From Atopobium sp. oral taxon 416 (GTDB lineage: Bacteria > Actinomycetota > Coriobacteriia > Coriobacteriales > Atopobiaceae), in NCBI RefSeq assembly GCF_018128285.1, contig NZ_CP072380.1, positions 558,001 to 622,000 on the forward strand: a stretch of DNA of 64,000 bases, written 5' to 3'. The position numbers were made by a program, and so were the translations under genes. Positions 53,966 through 63,386 of the stretch are shown in pieces. Position 1 is the stretch's first letter. Every line of letters begins with the position of its first letter. Under the pieces are notes generated by a model, which had not been told where the DNA came from, ran no database searches, and worked only from the letters and a program-made list of their open reading frames with translations.

Positions 53966-54925
53966 ATGGCGAAGGGGCACTCAGACGCTCTGAGTAGGCG
54001 CGAATGCGAGAGCAAAGAGACATTGATGGGCCTTCTGGAGAGGTTCTCAGACGAGGAGTCGTGTGAGGGGAGGCTGCTCGAGGAGAAGGTCTCCGGCGGC
54101 TTTGTCTGCCCGGTGTGCGCCAATACGTCCTGCTCGAAGGTCTGAGGCCGCGCACACAAGTGGCAGTGCACGAAGTGCTCGCACCAGGTGAGCGTGAGCG
54201 CAGGGACTATTGATGGAGGGGACCCACCTCGAGCTCAGGAAGTGGTTCGTAGGCGATATGGCTCATGTCCGCCCAAAAGGCCGGGATCAGCGCCTGCGCC
54301 CTGCAGAAGGCAGATAGGCTGCAGCTTAAAGACGGCAGGGCGGGTCCTTTTAAGGATATACTCGCCTGGGCCAGATCGCAGTGCGTTCAGTGTCCTTGCA
54401 GCTGACACACACGAGGTGGACGACTTCTATATCGGTGCCAAGGCACCAGGCAAAAGCGGGCGCGGCACAAAGCAGCAGCCGATGCTTACGGCGGCAGGCA
54501 GGGCTCCTGCCCCCTGCGCTGCGCAGAAGGAGTGCTCGAAAGATTCCTGGCGCCAGGTGGGGCATGACCAGCTCTGCCATACATCGAAGATAAGGGCGGA
54601 TGGCTGGAGCGGCAAAGCTTGCCGGCCTCTCCTCGTTTTGCGCGCTCGTCTAAAGAAAGTACGACAGAGCGGACGGGGATGTATCCCTTCCCATGGTCCA
54701 CAGGGTGATATCCAACTTCAAGGCCTACGTTGAGGGCGCCTTCCATGGCCTTCCCAAGGCCCACATGCACTCCTTGCGGACTCGTTCAGCTAAAGATACA
54801 GCCACAGGGATGTAAGGGATGCCTGCATGGAGCTGCTGCACGAGATGTGCCTCATCCATGTCTTGCTCTTCGGCATCGCAGCCACCGCGACGGTCCAGCC
54901 GAAGATGCCTTCGATCTTGCCTTAA
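53966..54925 (+). pseudogene. IS1595-like transposase remnant, copy B
   Basis: The ATG at 53966 starts RRECESKETLMGLLERFSDEE, then CPVCANTSCSK, TGA, and RAHKWQCTKCSHQVSVSAGT, EGTHLELRKWFVGDM: the zinc ribbon and catalytic start of IS1595. Later HRVISNFKAYVEGAFHGLPK and ADSFS-TAA-RYSHRDVRDACMELLHEM. Several stops and frameshifts. Confidence 0.75.
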
Positions 54926-54996
54926 GCCGCTTACAGTTCAGGGAGCCTAACTATGCTGGAGGTACTCAGCCATTAAGTCCGAAATATTGACGCAGG

Positions 54997-55143
54997 TCAC
55001 TCGTCCCTCCATGCAGCGGCAAGCGACGGGCTCACGCCGTGCTTGGCTGCCACCTGCGAGAGCGTCTCCTGCTCCTTCGCCACCTCCAGCGCGGCGGCCA
55101 TCTTGAAGCTGGCGCTGTATGTCTTCCTCGTGATCTTGGACAT
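54997..55143 (-). pseudogene. IS3-family OrfA fragment
   Basis: 48 codons then TGA. MSKITRKTYSASFKMAAA followed by SQVAAKHGVSPSLAAAW is the HTH of IS3-type OrfA. No OrfB follows. Confidence 0.7.
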
Positions 55144-55333
55144 CTCTTCCTCGCAATCCGTACCCCCTGGAAACATCTCTACGGGATTCGGAAGGATGGT
55201 CAAATCCGTGTCTCAAAACTGGCAGCCACATCATATTACGTGGCCAATATGCCACGAAAACATAGAACAATTGTACTATACAGCAGATGCTTGAGCCGTT
55301 AGAATGAAGACACGAGAGCATAGGAGGTGCGAC

Positions 55334-56207
55334 ATGGTGCCGGCAATCAGCGAAGAGGAGGTCATTTCTCCCTATAAGGAGCTCATGGCGTATGAGTATC
55401 TCTATGTGGTCGAGGGAACTTCCCGAAGCAAAGTATCGAACCTCATACAGCGAAATGGCGGATTTCCGAGTACGGCTGCTGATGCAATTGACGGCATCGT
55501 TCCCGACGAAGAAAAACGTTCCGAAGTGATTCAGTACGTAAAGGGAAGGCTTGGAACATTTTCTGTTCTGGTGGATGGAACACCACAGTTCCCGCATGGT
55601 CTGAGGGCGCAGAAGAATCCGCTCCCGGTCCTCTACTATCGCGGCGATATCAATCTGACGCAGTCGAGATGCATCTCTGTCGTTGGCACTCGCCATCCTA
55701 GCGAGCGTGGCGAGCGAGCGGCGTATCGTATAGCTGCTGCGCTCGTTCGGTATGACTTCACTGTCGTCGATGGACTTGCAGCAGGTATAGATACGGTAGT
55801 GGCCAAAACAGCTCTAAAGGCAAAATAATTGGCGTTATTGGCACGCCGATTATAGGTATTATCCAAAGGAAAATGAAGACCTGCAGGAGCAGGTAGCTAC
55901 GGAGCATCTCCTTATTAGCCAGGTGCCCATCTACCGCTATGATCATCAGCCAATCAAGACACAGCGCTTCTACTTTCCGGAGCGCAACATAACCATGGCT
56001 GCCCTGTCCGAAGCTACTGTCATCGTAGAGGCAGGCGAAACCAGCGGAATAAGGACGCAGGCCAGTGCGTGCATCGAACAGCATAAAAAGCTTATCTTGC
56101 TGCCCTCTGTTGTCGAGCAGACAACTTGGGCTGCGAAGATGGTAGAGCATGGTGCAATCGTAGCGAATTCGGTCACCGATGTGCTTTCTGCGATTGGCTG
56201 CTCATGA
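55334..56207 (+). pseudogene. DprA/Smf-like gene with two frameshifts
   Basis: The ATG at 55334 has AGGAGG upstream. The first 165 codons give a Rossmann start ISVVGTRHPSERGERAAYRIA and VDGLAAGIDTVVA, as in DprA. Near 55815-55850 the frame shifts twice within about 40 bases; the sense then continues RYYPKENEDLQEQVATEH, FPERNITMAALSEATVIVEA, ending normally at 56207. Without the two indels it would be a complete DprA-like protein of about 290 residues lacking the C-terminal winged helix. Either a recent pseudogene or local sequence error. ATGA overlap with the next gene. Confidence 0.75.
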
Positions 56208-56860
56208 ATAGTAATAGGTGGCAGATGGTCGATGAACTTGATCGTCCGATGAATCTCCATGAGGGGGATTTCTGCTTCTACTACCTGATCTGCACCCCTC
56301 GGGGTGGCTACCGGCATTCGGAAGCCAACCAGACAGTTCTCAATTACAAAATACCGGTTGGTACAGAGAGGGGCTTGCGTGCCCGTCCGGATCGGACTCG
56401 TTACAAGCTGAAGGCAATTCGCCAATACTCGGATGCTCTTGTCGAATTTCTCGAAGGCAGACATCCGAAAGCCACTGACGAGAGTCTCGCATCGCTGGGA
56501 TATAGGGTCGGACTCGTACCTATCCCACCATCAATGCGGCCTGATAGCCAAGATTATGATGACCGCAATGAACAACAGGTCTGCAGAGCGGTATGCAGCA
56601 AGCTGGGACTTCGTCTTTGCCATGATATCGAGACTGCAGTGCCTGGGATTGCATCTCACGTGGGTGGTACACGCAAGATAGAGAATATCGAAGATACGCT
56701 GCAGAGAGTCGCAACTGATGCGAACACCTGCGAGTTCGTCTTTCTGGTAGATGATGTTCTGGTCACTGGAGCGCATTTCTCGGCCGCGAAGTCGTTACTC
56801 TGTCGTACTGGTTTTCAGGGTCAGGTGTTTGGATTGTTCTTGGCCCGTGCACAGTACTGA
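56204..56860 (+). CDS. Phosphoribosyltransferase-like protein coupled to the DprA-like gene
   Basis: 218 residues from the ATG at 56204. The PRPP-binding loop is recognisable as FVFLVDDVLVTGAHFSAA near the C-terminus; the rest is not ComF-like (no zinc fingers). Starts inside the stop of the DprA-like gene. DprA-like plus PRTase pairs occur in mobile, conflict-related gene sets, but no helicase partner is present here. Function inferred only from fold. Confidence 0.72.
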   Translation: MNSNRWQMVDELDRPMNLHEGDFCFYYLICTPRGGYRHSEANQTVLNYKIPVGTERGLRARPDRTRYKLKAIRQYSDALVEFLEGRHPKATDESLASLGYRVGLVPIPPSMRPDSQDYDDRNEQQVCRAVCSKLGLRLCHDIETAVPGIASHVGGTRKIENIEDTLQRVATDANTCEFVFLVDDVLVTGAHFSAAKSLLCRTGFQGQVFGLFLARAQY

Positions 56861-56948
56861 ACTCGGCTTATTTCTTGTGTCCTTCCGTTACCTGTGGTAG
56901 ATTCTCACACGCTGCATAGGGCAGAGACGCTGTCCTCCGAGGAAAGGA

Positions 56949-57071
56949 ATGGAGCCTTGCGCATCTAGACACTGCTCTTTAAGAGCACGCGGGGACGGTT
57001 CATGGACACCATTGTGTCCTTCATCCCTGTGTCTGCGAGGTCCATCATGCAGTTTTCTCTTTCTCACGTAA
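56949..57071 (+). CDS. Possible leader peptide upstream of the ABC-F gene
   Basis: 40 codons, ATG with GAGGAAAGG directly upstream, better than the site of the ABC-F start (57047) that it overlaps. A GCTCTTTAAGAGC hairpin lies inside (56968-56980). Some ABC-F resistance genes are controlled by translation of such leaders, but the peptide itself has no recognisable signature. Confidence 0.35.
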   Translation: MEPCASRHCSLRARGDGSWTPLCPSSLCLRGPSCSFLFLT

Positions 57072-57907
57072 GCTATTGCTATCCCGGAAGCGCCAATCCG
57101 GTCTTTACTGATATATCCTGCACGTTTGCCAAAGGATAGCATGGCATCATCGGCGCCAATGGCTGCGGAAAGACGACGCTTGCACAGCTCATTGTAGGCA
57201 GGCTCGCACCTGATAGCGGCTCTGTCACGAAAGGACTTGTCACGGCGCTTTACGCGCAGGATGCCACGGAGGAGCTAGCAGGCCTTTCCGACTTCGCGTG
57301 CGATTGGAGTCCTCTTGCTCAGAAGGTGCGCCGTGCGCTTGCGATAGAGGACGGGTGGCTCTGGCGCTACGATACGCCCTCCTCAGGCCAGCAGAAACGC
57401 GTGCAGATAGCCTGCGCCCTGGCTGCAGCATCCAATGTGTTGATCCTGGACAAGCCAGCAAACCATCTCGATGCACTGACGAGGGTGCTGCTCATAGAGA
57501 CGCTCCGGGATTTCTCTGGCATAGGACTTTTGATCTCCCATGACAGAGCGCTCCTTGATGAGCTGGCGGTTTCCTGCCTCTGCTTCGAGGGGGATGGCAT
57601 GGAGATACGGCCTGGCAACTACAGTGCCGTGCGGGAGCAGGAGATGCAGGAGCATGACACATCGCTCCATGCACGGGAGGCTGCGAGAACAGAATACCGG
57701 CGTCTTGCGCAGGAGCAGCAGAGGCGCCGCGAGGAGGCAGACCGTTCTGCTTCAAAGCGCAGCCTCGATCCCCATGACCATGACAGCCGGGAGAAGATCG
57801 GATGTGCCATCGTCTCGGGCAAGGACCGGAAGGCTGCGGACAAGGTATGCCAGCTTGACCAGCGCATGCAGGGGCTTGGCAAGAAGGCGGAGGCTGCAGT
57901 CGCCTAG
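57047..57907 (+). pseudogene. ABC-F ATPase, N-terminal half (interrupted)
   Basis: Frame from the ATG at 57047 has an in-frame TAG at 57137-57139 in the place of a conserved tryptophan just before the Walker A GANGCGKTT. The ABC domain continues with SSGQQKRVQIACALA and VLILDKPANHLDA and a charged interdomain linker, to a TAG at 57905-57907 at the edge of an IS5 insertion. ABC-F proteins act on ribosomes, some as antibiotic resistance factors. Together with 59251-59875 it forms one broken gene. Confidence 0.82.
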
Positions 57908-59244
57908 GGAAACGATGATTAATGCCCCATAACGTGTCAAAGGGGACCGGCCACACGGCCTTTCTAGGCCGGTATGTGGGAAAGGCAGGGAAGGATGCCC
58001 ATCCAGCACGTGCAGGAGCCGCCATCCTGACATTTATCCTGCCGCATGCACCGCAATAAGGCTCCAAGACAGATCAAGCGACGCTGAGAGCCGGGAGGTG
58101 CAGCCTGCCGGCAAAAGATGCACATGGCAAGGTTTGCAAGGGCGAGGCAGACCCGAGCATACAGGAGGTCTTCTCTATCCCCTGTAGCGCTTCCTTAAGT
58201 GGCAGAAGCGCCGCTTCACGATAAGGAAGGGATGCTTCTGCCTTTGAGCGAACGGATGCCTTCCTGGACTCGATACCCTTTTCGGACAAGAGTGCACAGG
58301 TAAGGCCTTCTCTAGTCGAAGGCTTCCTTGCAACGCTTTAGCGCATAGATGAGAGGTGTGGGTCTGCTGTGACCTTAAGGGCGCTTCGCTATACCTATAT
58401 AGCCTAAAGTCTGCATAGCAGAACCTGTCATCTTCCCTTACGAGTGCATGTGTCTGGGATATGTCAGATACATTCTAAGCGATCGTCTCTACAGCATGCA
58501 CAAGGCTACCTGCGGCATCCACGCCGATATGCGCCTTGTATCCGAAATGCCAGTTCTTCCCTTTCTTGGACTGGTGCGCTTTAAGGGTCGCGCGCATGGT
58601 CGTGGTTCTTCGTGGAGCTCGGGGCTTCGATAAAGGTCGCATCCACAATGGAGCCACCTTGTACCGTGATCCCTGCCTTTTCAAGCTTCTAAGTTCAGGC
58701 GTGAAGCATAGCTTTGTCGAACTCCTCTCGCTTTAAGGCTATGGCGCATCTTCGCAAGTGTCGTAGCATCTGGCACCTGCTCAGACATGAGGCCCAAGTG
58801 CATGAAGCGCTGCCAGGAGCGACAATCCAGGATAGCATCTTTAAGTTCTCTTGTCTTAAGAGAGCAAACATAACCTAAAGCAGGATACATCCTAAAGCTT
58901 TGTCTTTGCAGTGCGCACATGCCTGACAAGAGCCTGTCAGTGGTAGCTGGTATCTACCAGTGCAATCCAGCTATCCCACACAACGATTGTATCCATCCGC
59001 TCCAGGTGTGCCTCCCGCCCAGTCTTTCTCCTTAGACCTTAGGATTTAAGGTCCTAAAAGCTCATCTATCTGCCCATATCTTCCTTTTGGATATGCTGGA
59101 ATACGTTGCTGTAATTATAACATATCCGCAGGCAGATAGGCATCTATGTGGATATGGGCACTGTGTGGTTCGAGACATTTTAAGCCGATGTCATACAGCG
59201 TACAGCCCCAGCTACCTCATCGAGGCGAATTAATCATCGTTTCC
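57908..59244. mobile_element. IS5-family insertion sequence
   Basis: 1,337 bp. Terminal inverted repeats are perfect over 16 bp: GGAAACGATGATTAAT (57908-57923) and ATTAATCATCGTTTCC (59229-59244). CTAG is duplicated on both sides (57904-57907 and 59245-59248), the target site type of the IS5 group. It splits the ABC-F gene between its two ATPase domains. Confidence 0.88.
58074..59045 (-). pseudogene. IS5 transposase, degenerate
   Basis: Minus-strand pieces in several frames: [62 protein letters not shown] and RKASVRSKAEASL, in the order of an IS5 DDE transposase. Frameshifts and stops between them show it is no longer functional, while the ends of the element remain perfect. Confidence 0.8.
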
Positions 59245-59248
59245 CTAG

Positions 59249-59875
59249 GGCTATGATGGAGAGCTTCTTGCCTTGGGTGTGCGCTCGAAGAGAAATGCCG
59301 TCGCGCATCTTCCGGCCCAGACGATTCCTTTCGGCGATGCAGGGTATGGTATAGAGATTCCGGAGTTCTTCGTGGGGCTAGATGAGCACAGAGCGCTTGT
59401 CGGTGCCAACGGCACGGGCAAGTCGACGCTCATAAAGGCACTCGTGGCACGTGGCATCCCTGAAGGCGTGAAAGCGGTCTACTTTCCACAGGAGCTCTCG
59501 CCCGAAGAGGCAAAGGCTCTGCTTCTGCGCCTTCAGAACCTTGACCGTGCAGAGCGGGGAAGCGTGCTCTCGCTGGCAGCGCAGCCCAACGCGGAGCCTG
59601 AGAGCTACCGCACAGGCATAGCGGTGAGTCCGGGCGAGCTCAGGAAACTTGCGCTAGCATTTGCAGCGCTCGATGGGGCAGAGCTCCTTGTGCTCGATGA
59701 GCCGGCAAACCATCTCGATGTGCATGCTGTGGAAGCGCTCGAGCGTTTCCTGGCGAGCTTTGCAGGCGCGCTTGTCCTTGTCTCCCATGACCGACATCTC
59801 GTGGAGGCGGTCTCTTCTGCCATCTGGCGCACGGAAGCTTTGTCGGATGGGGGAACGAGGCTCCTTCTGTCCTGA
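59249..59875 (+). pseudogene. ABC-F ATPase, C-terminal half
   Basis: Continues the ABC-F reading frame after the IS5 element. Second ATPase domain: GANGTGKSTL Walker A, SPGELRKLALAFAAL signature, LLVLDEPANHLDV Walker B and SHDRHLVE switch. Removing the IS would restore the order of the protein but leave a TAG at the join, so the gene was either already damaged or gained a change at the insertion site. Confidence 0.8.
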
Positions 59876-59990
59876 TTATGCAATGCAGCCGTTTCTTTCA
59901 GACCGGCATCCATTCGGCCTTGCCGCGTTTCGATGCAGGTATGAGGGGGACAGGGACAAGCGGCAGAACCATGCCGGCTAAGGAGTAACT

Positions 59991-61151
59991 ATGTATAATT
60001 TCACGTTCCATGTACCTACGACCATCCACTTCGGCAAGGGCCAGATCTCGCATCTTGCAGATCTTGCGGGATATGGCAAGAAGGTTCTCCTGTGCTACGG
60101 CGGAGGCTCCATCAAGCGCAACGGCATCTATGATCAGGCAACGAAAATCCTCTCCGATGCAGGCCTTGAGATCTTCGAGCTCTCTGGCATCGAGCCGAAC
60201 CCACGCATCCAGACCGTGCGCCACGGTGTCGAGCTCTGCCGCAAGGAGTCCATCGATATGGTCCTCGCTATCGGCGACGGCTCCACAATCGACTGCGTAA
60301 AGGTCGTTGCAGCCGGCGCAAAGTACGACGGCGATGCCTGGGATCTCGTGATCCATCCTGAGCTCATCAAGGATGCCTTGCCGATCTTCTCGGCGCTTAC
60401 GCTTGCTGCTACGGGCTCCGAGATGGATGCCTTTGCCGTCATCTTGGACATGACAAAGAACGAGAAGTGGGACACGGCAGGAGAGTGCCTGAAGCCGACA
60501 ATGTCTGTGCTCGATCCGACCTATACATTCTCGGTTCCGGCACGCCAGACCGCAGCTGGCATGACAGACATGATGAGCCACGCGTTCGAGAACTACTTCT
60601 CGATGGATGATGGTGCATACGTGCAGAAGCGCATGGCAGAGGCCCTGCTTAAGACCATGATCCACTCTGGTCCGATCGCACCTGAGAAGCCGGATGACTA
60701 CGATGCCCGTGTAAACCTCATGTGGTCTGCAAGCCATACAATCAATAGCCTCGTCGGCGAGGGCTGCGCTCCTGTGTGGTCGTGCACCCGATGGAGCATG
60801 AGCTCTCTGCCTTCTATGACATCACCCACGGCGAGGGCCTTGCCCATCCTTACGCCCGCATGGATGGAGCATGTCCTCTCTGAAAAGACGGAGAAGCAGT
60901 TCGCGATCTACGGCCGCAATGTCTGGGGCCTTACTGGCACAGACGATGCACCGGTCACCCGCGAGGCCATCGCCCGTACCCGCCAGTTCTTTACGGAGAC
61001 CATGCATATGCCGGCAACGCTTCATGAGGTGGGGATCACTGACGAGAAGCACTTCGATGTGATGATCCAGAAGGCTGCAGATGGCTCGAAGGGCTCGTTC
61101 GTGCCGCTCACGAAGGAAGACATCGTCGAGATCTACCGTGCTGCGAAGTAG
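59991..61151 (+). pseudogene. Iron-containing alcohol dehydrogenase with compensating frameshifts
   Basis: 386 residues open throughout; BdhA/YugJ type. FGKGQI, GGGSIK, AIGDGSTIDCVK (NAD(P) site), TGSEMDAFAVI and the metal-binding MTDMMSHAFENYF are normal. At 60783-60845 the frame is shifted: the expected HPMEHELSAF and YDITHGEGLA are readable only in the neighbouring frame, so about 20 residues including two of four metal-binding histidines are lost. One base missing near 60785 and one extra near 60845 explain it. As written the enzyme should be inactive; sequencing error is the alternative. AAGGAG precedes the ATG. Confidence 0.8.
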
Positions 61152-61255
61152 CAGGCAAACAGGTAAGATTTCACCAGAAACTCTGGCGAAGCAGGAGCTG
61201 CTGTTGGAAGGCCTGGCGCCATAGACGGCAGCTCCTTCTATATGGAGCATGATGA

Positions 61256-61295
61256 AGCCCCGTCTGTCCTGAAGCAATTCAGGAGGGACGGGGCT
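61256..61295 (+). terminator. Terminator after the alcohol dehydrogenase
   Basis: AGCCCCGTC/GACGGGGCT outer stem and TCCTGA/TCAGGA inner stem give a long hairpin with a six-base loop, followed by a weak T run. Confidence 0.75.
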
Positions 61296-61362
61296 CTGTT
61301 GCAACGGTCGCACATGCATGCCGGAGCATGAGCATTTGTTGAGCCTTCGGTAGTTTCTGTGG

Positions 61363-62270
61363 GTGAGAAGTTCATCTAAGCAGCCTTTTTCTTCGTGCTT
61401 TCCTCGGCCCTTCCCGGAAGCGTCGAGGCACTGTCGGACGAGGAGTTCTCCCTCCTGGAGCGCGCCTGGGCGGTGCGAGGATGCAAAGGAGAAGATCGGG
61501 CTTGAGACCTTCGAGGAGGCCGCAACACGCCACAGGCCCGCGCCGTTGTGCCCCTCATGCGGCGGGAAGCGCTACGGCGCCTTCTCGGGTGCCATATTCG
61601 ACGACTCGAAGAAGGACCTGCCCACCTTTAGTCTTCTTCATCGAGCTGATGTGCTACAACGTGCCTTTAAGGGGCATCGCAAAGATTTGTGGGCTGAACC
61701 ACAAGATTGCCTACGAGTGGCGCCAGCGCGTGTTTGCGACCGTGGATGGCTACCAGGATTGCACAATCCTGCGCGGCCAGGTCTGGATAGACGAGACCTA
61801 CATCAACGACACGGACCTGGCGCACGCCTTCGGGCAGGCCCGCAAGCGCGGCCTGTCCAAGCAAAAGCTGTGCATCGCCATGGCTATCGACGCCTGCAAG
61901 TACGCGCTCGCCGTCAGGCACGGCAAGCCTTCCCGCGTATCAGGGATAGCCTGCGAGTGCACATCGCCAAGGGATCAACCGTGGTCGGGGACATGGAGAA
62001 GTCGCACGAATCCCTGGTCAGGGTGGTCAAAGGTATGCACGAGGCCTACAGGGCACACGTCAGTGACCCGCAATACCTCGAGTGCATGGCTGTCGTGAAC
62101 AAGCTCTGCTTTTAGCTCAAACGCTACCTGTGGCGCTTTACCGGTATGGACCCGAAGAGACTGCAGAGCTACCTGAACTGGTAGGTGTACCTGTTCGGTG
62201 TCAACCAGTCGTACGACAAATGGCCGAGATTGGAAAGGGGGTGCGCCATCTGATGATGGAGGACGCGACT
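61363..62270 (+). pseudogene. ISXO2/IS1595-like transposase remnant, copy C
   Basis: Fragments in three frames: LSDEEFSLLERA, APLCPSCGGKRYGAFSGA, IELMCYNVPLRGIAKICGL, VWIDETYINDTDL (DDE first residues), MEKSHESLVRVV, NKLCF-TAG-LKRYLWRFTGMDPK and LQSYLNW. A different subgroup from copies A and B. Dead through frameshifts and stops. Confidence 0.75.
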
Positions 62271-62973
62271 TACCGCACGTCAGAACCTTGCTAGGCACAC
62301 CACACTTCTAAACTGTTAGATTGCAGTAAAGGCGATAACGATGGTAGCCATTGCCTTTCCCACACTTAGGCCTCCAATCTATCGTTGCATCGACATCGGA
62401 GCACAAGGCGGTGTTAACACCGGACGGCATTCAGCATCGTCTGCACGCTCCGCTGGACAAAGGTTTTATACCTGGTCGATGATTTCAGTCCTGTCCATAT
62501 TGGGGGTATTCGCTGTGATAGTGGGGTATCGGGCTGGGTGACCGCATTTGAGGACCTGCCTGTACCTGCATCGATACCCCCGGATACGAACGTTGCGGTG
62601 CCGAGATCGACTTCTGCCTGCATCGTACCGACATTGCAGAGCTATGGCCGCTGGTTGTAGTCGCAGCATCAATGCAAGCGAAGCAGCACTCGATGTACGG
62701 TTGCTGTCGCGGATCCGGAGCGTCTCAATGCCACTGTTGTTGCGGATGGGGTAACAGATATGTGGTCGGTCATTAGGACGGTAGCAGCTTGATGCAAAAC
62801 AGCGTTGTCGCCATGAGTTCCTACCCCCGGACTTGGTGCGCGGAAAATGCTATAAATCCCTACCTATATGCTGCTGCTTTGCAGACCACATGTCTACCAC
62901 ACACCGTTCCCATCTATACGTTTGTCCGGCAAGTGATCTACTGAATCGTTCCGCCAAGCGGGCAGATGGCAGA
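62271..62973. other. 700-bp stretch without a recognised gene
   Basis: No intact gene seen on either strand; short open frames here read like chance. The last 140 bases are in frame with the bacteriocin gene but do not look coding. Confidence 0.45.
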
Positions 62974-63306
62974 ATGTCTTTAAAGCACCGCCATTGCTTG
63001 AGAACGGAGGGAATCATAAGGGGTAAGAGAACAATCATTATTGCCATATTGTGCTGTCTGATGTGCGCGGGAGCGCCGGCGATTGCGTTGGCTGACACCG
63101 TTTACTACAAGGGTTCAGCGGTGTATTGGAATTATGGACGTAATGCTGGGGTATTTGGGTTCTCCGATTGCAATTCTGCCCACTATGAGCACCATTCGTC
63201 TTGCAACGGATACACGTCTGGCTGGAAGAACCCTGATGTTCTTTCCCAGGCATGGGGCTTTATTGGGACGGATACCTTGGAGGCATACTGGAGCTGCAGA
63301 GGATAG
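62974..63306 (+). CDS. Lactococcin 972-family bacteriocin precursor
   Basis: 110 residues from the ATG at 62974. A signal peptide (RGKRTIIIAILCCLMCAG, cleavage after ALA) precedes a mature part of about 65 residues with VYWNYG, CNSAHYEHHSSC, GYTSGW and AWGFIGTDTLEAYW. The W-x-Y-G start, SxY-H cluster and W/A/Y end follow the lactococcin 972 pattern; the pair of cysteines is unusual. The true start may be an ATA at 63016, see findings. The next gene is its membrane partner, which supports the call. Confidence 0.68.
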   Translation: MSLKHRHCLRTEGIIRGKRTIIIAILCCLMCAGAPAIALADTVYYKGSAVYWNYGRNAGVFGFSDCNSAHYEHHSSCNGYTSGWKNPDVLSQAWGFIGTDTLEAYWSCRG

Positions 63307-63386
63307 CTTCTCCTGGAATTTGAAATGGCATTTGCTCTTTGATTTACCCAATCGAATAAGCAATGGGATTGCAATGGCGGTGTAAT

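Noticed and set aside
54947-55696. A 249-codon minus-strand frame over the DprA-like gene
   Set aside because: Composite of the IS3 fragment opposite strand and the antisense of the DprA-like gene; no coherent protein.
57904-59248. Programmed read-through of the TAG codons in the ABC-F gene
   Set aside because: Nearby dead genes carry TAA, TGA and TAG alike, so simple decay explains the stops better than amber decoding.
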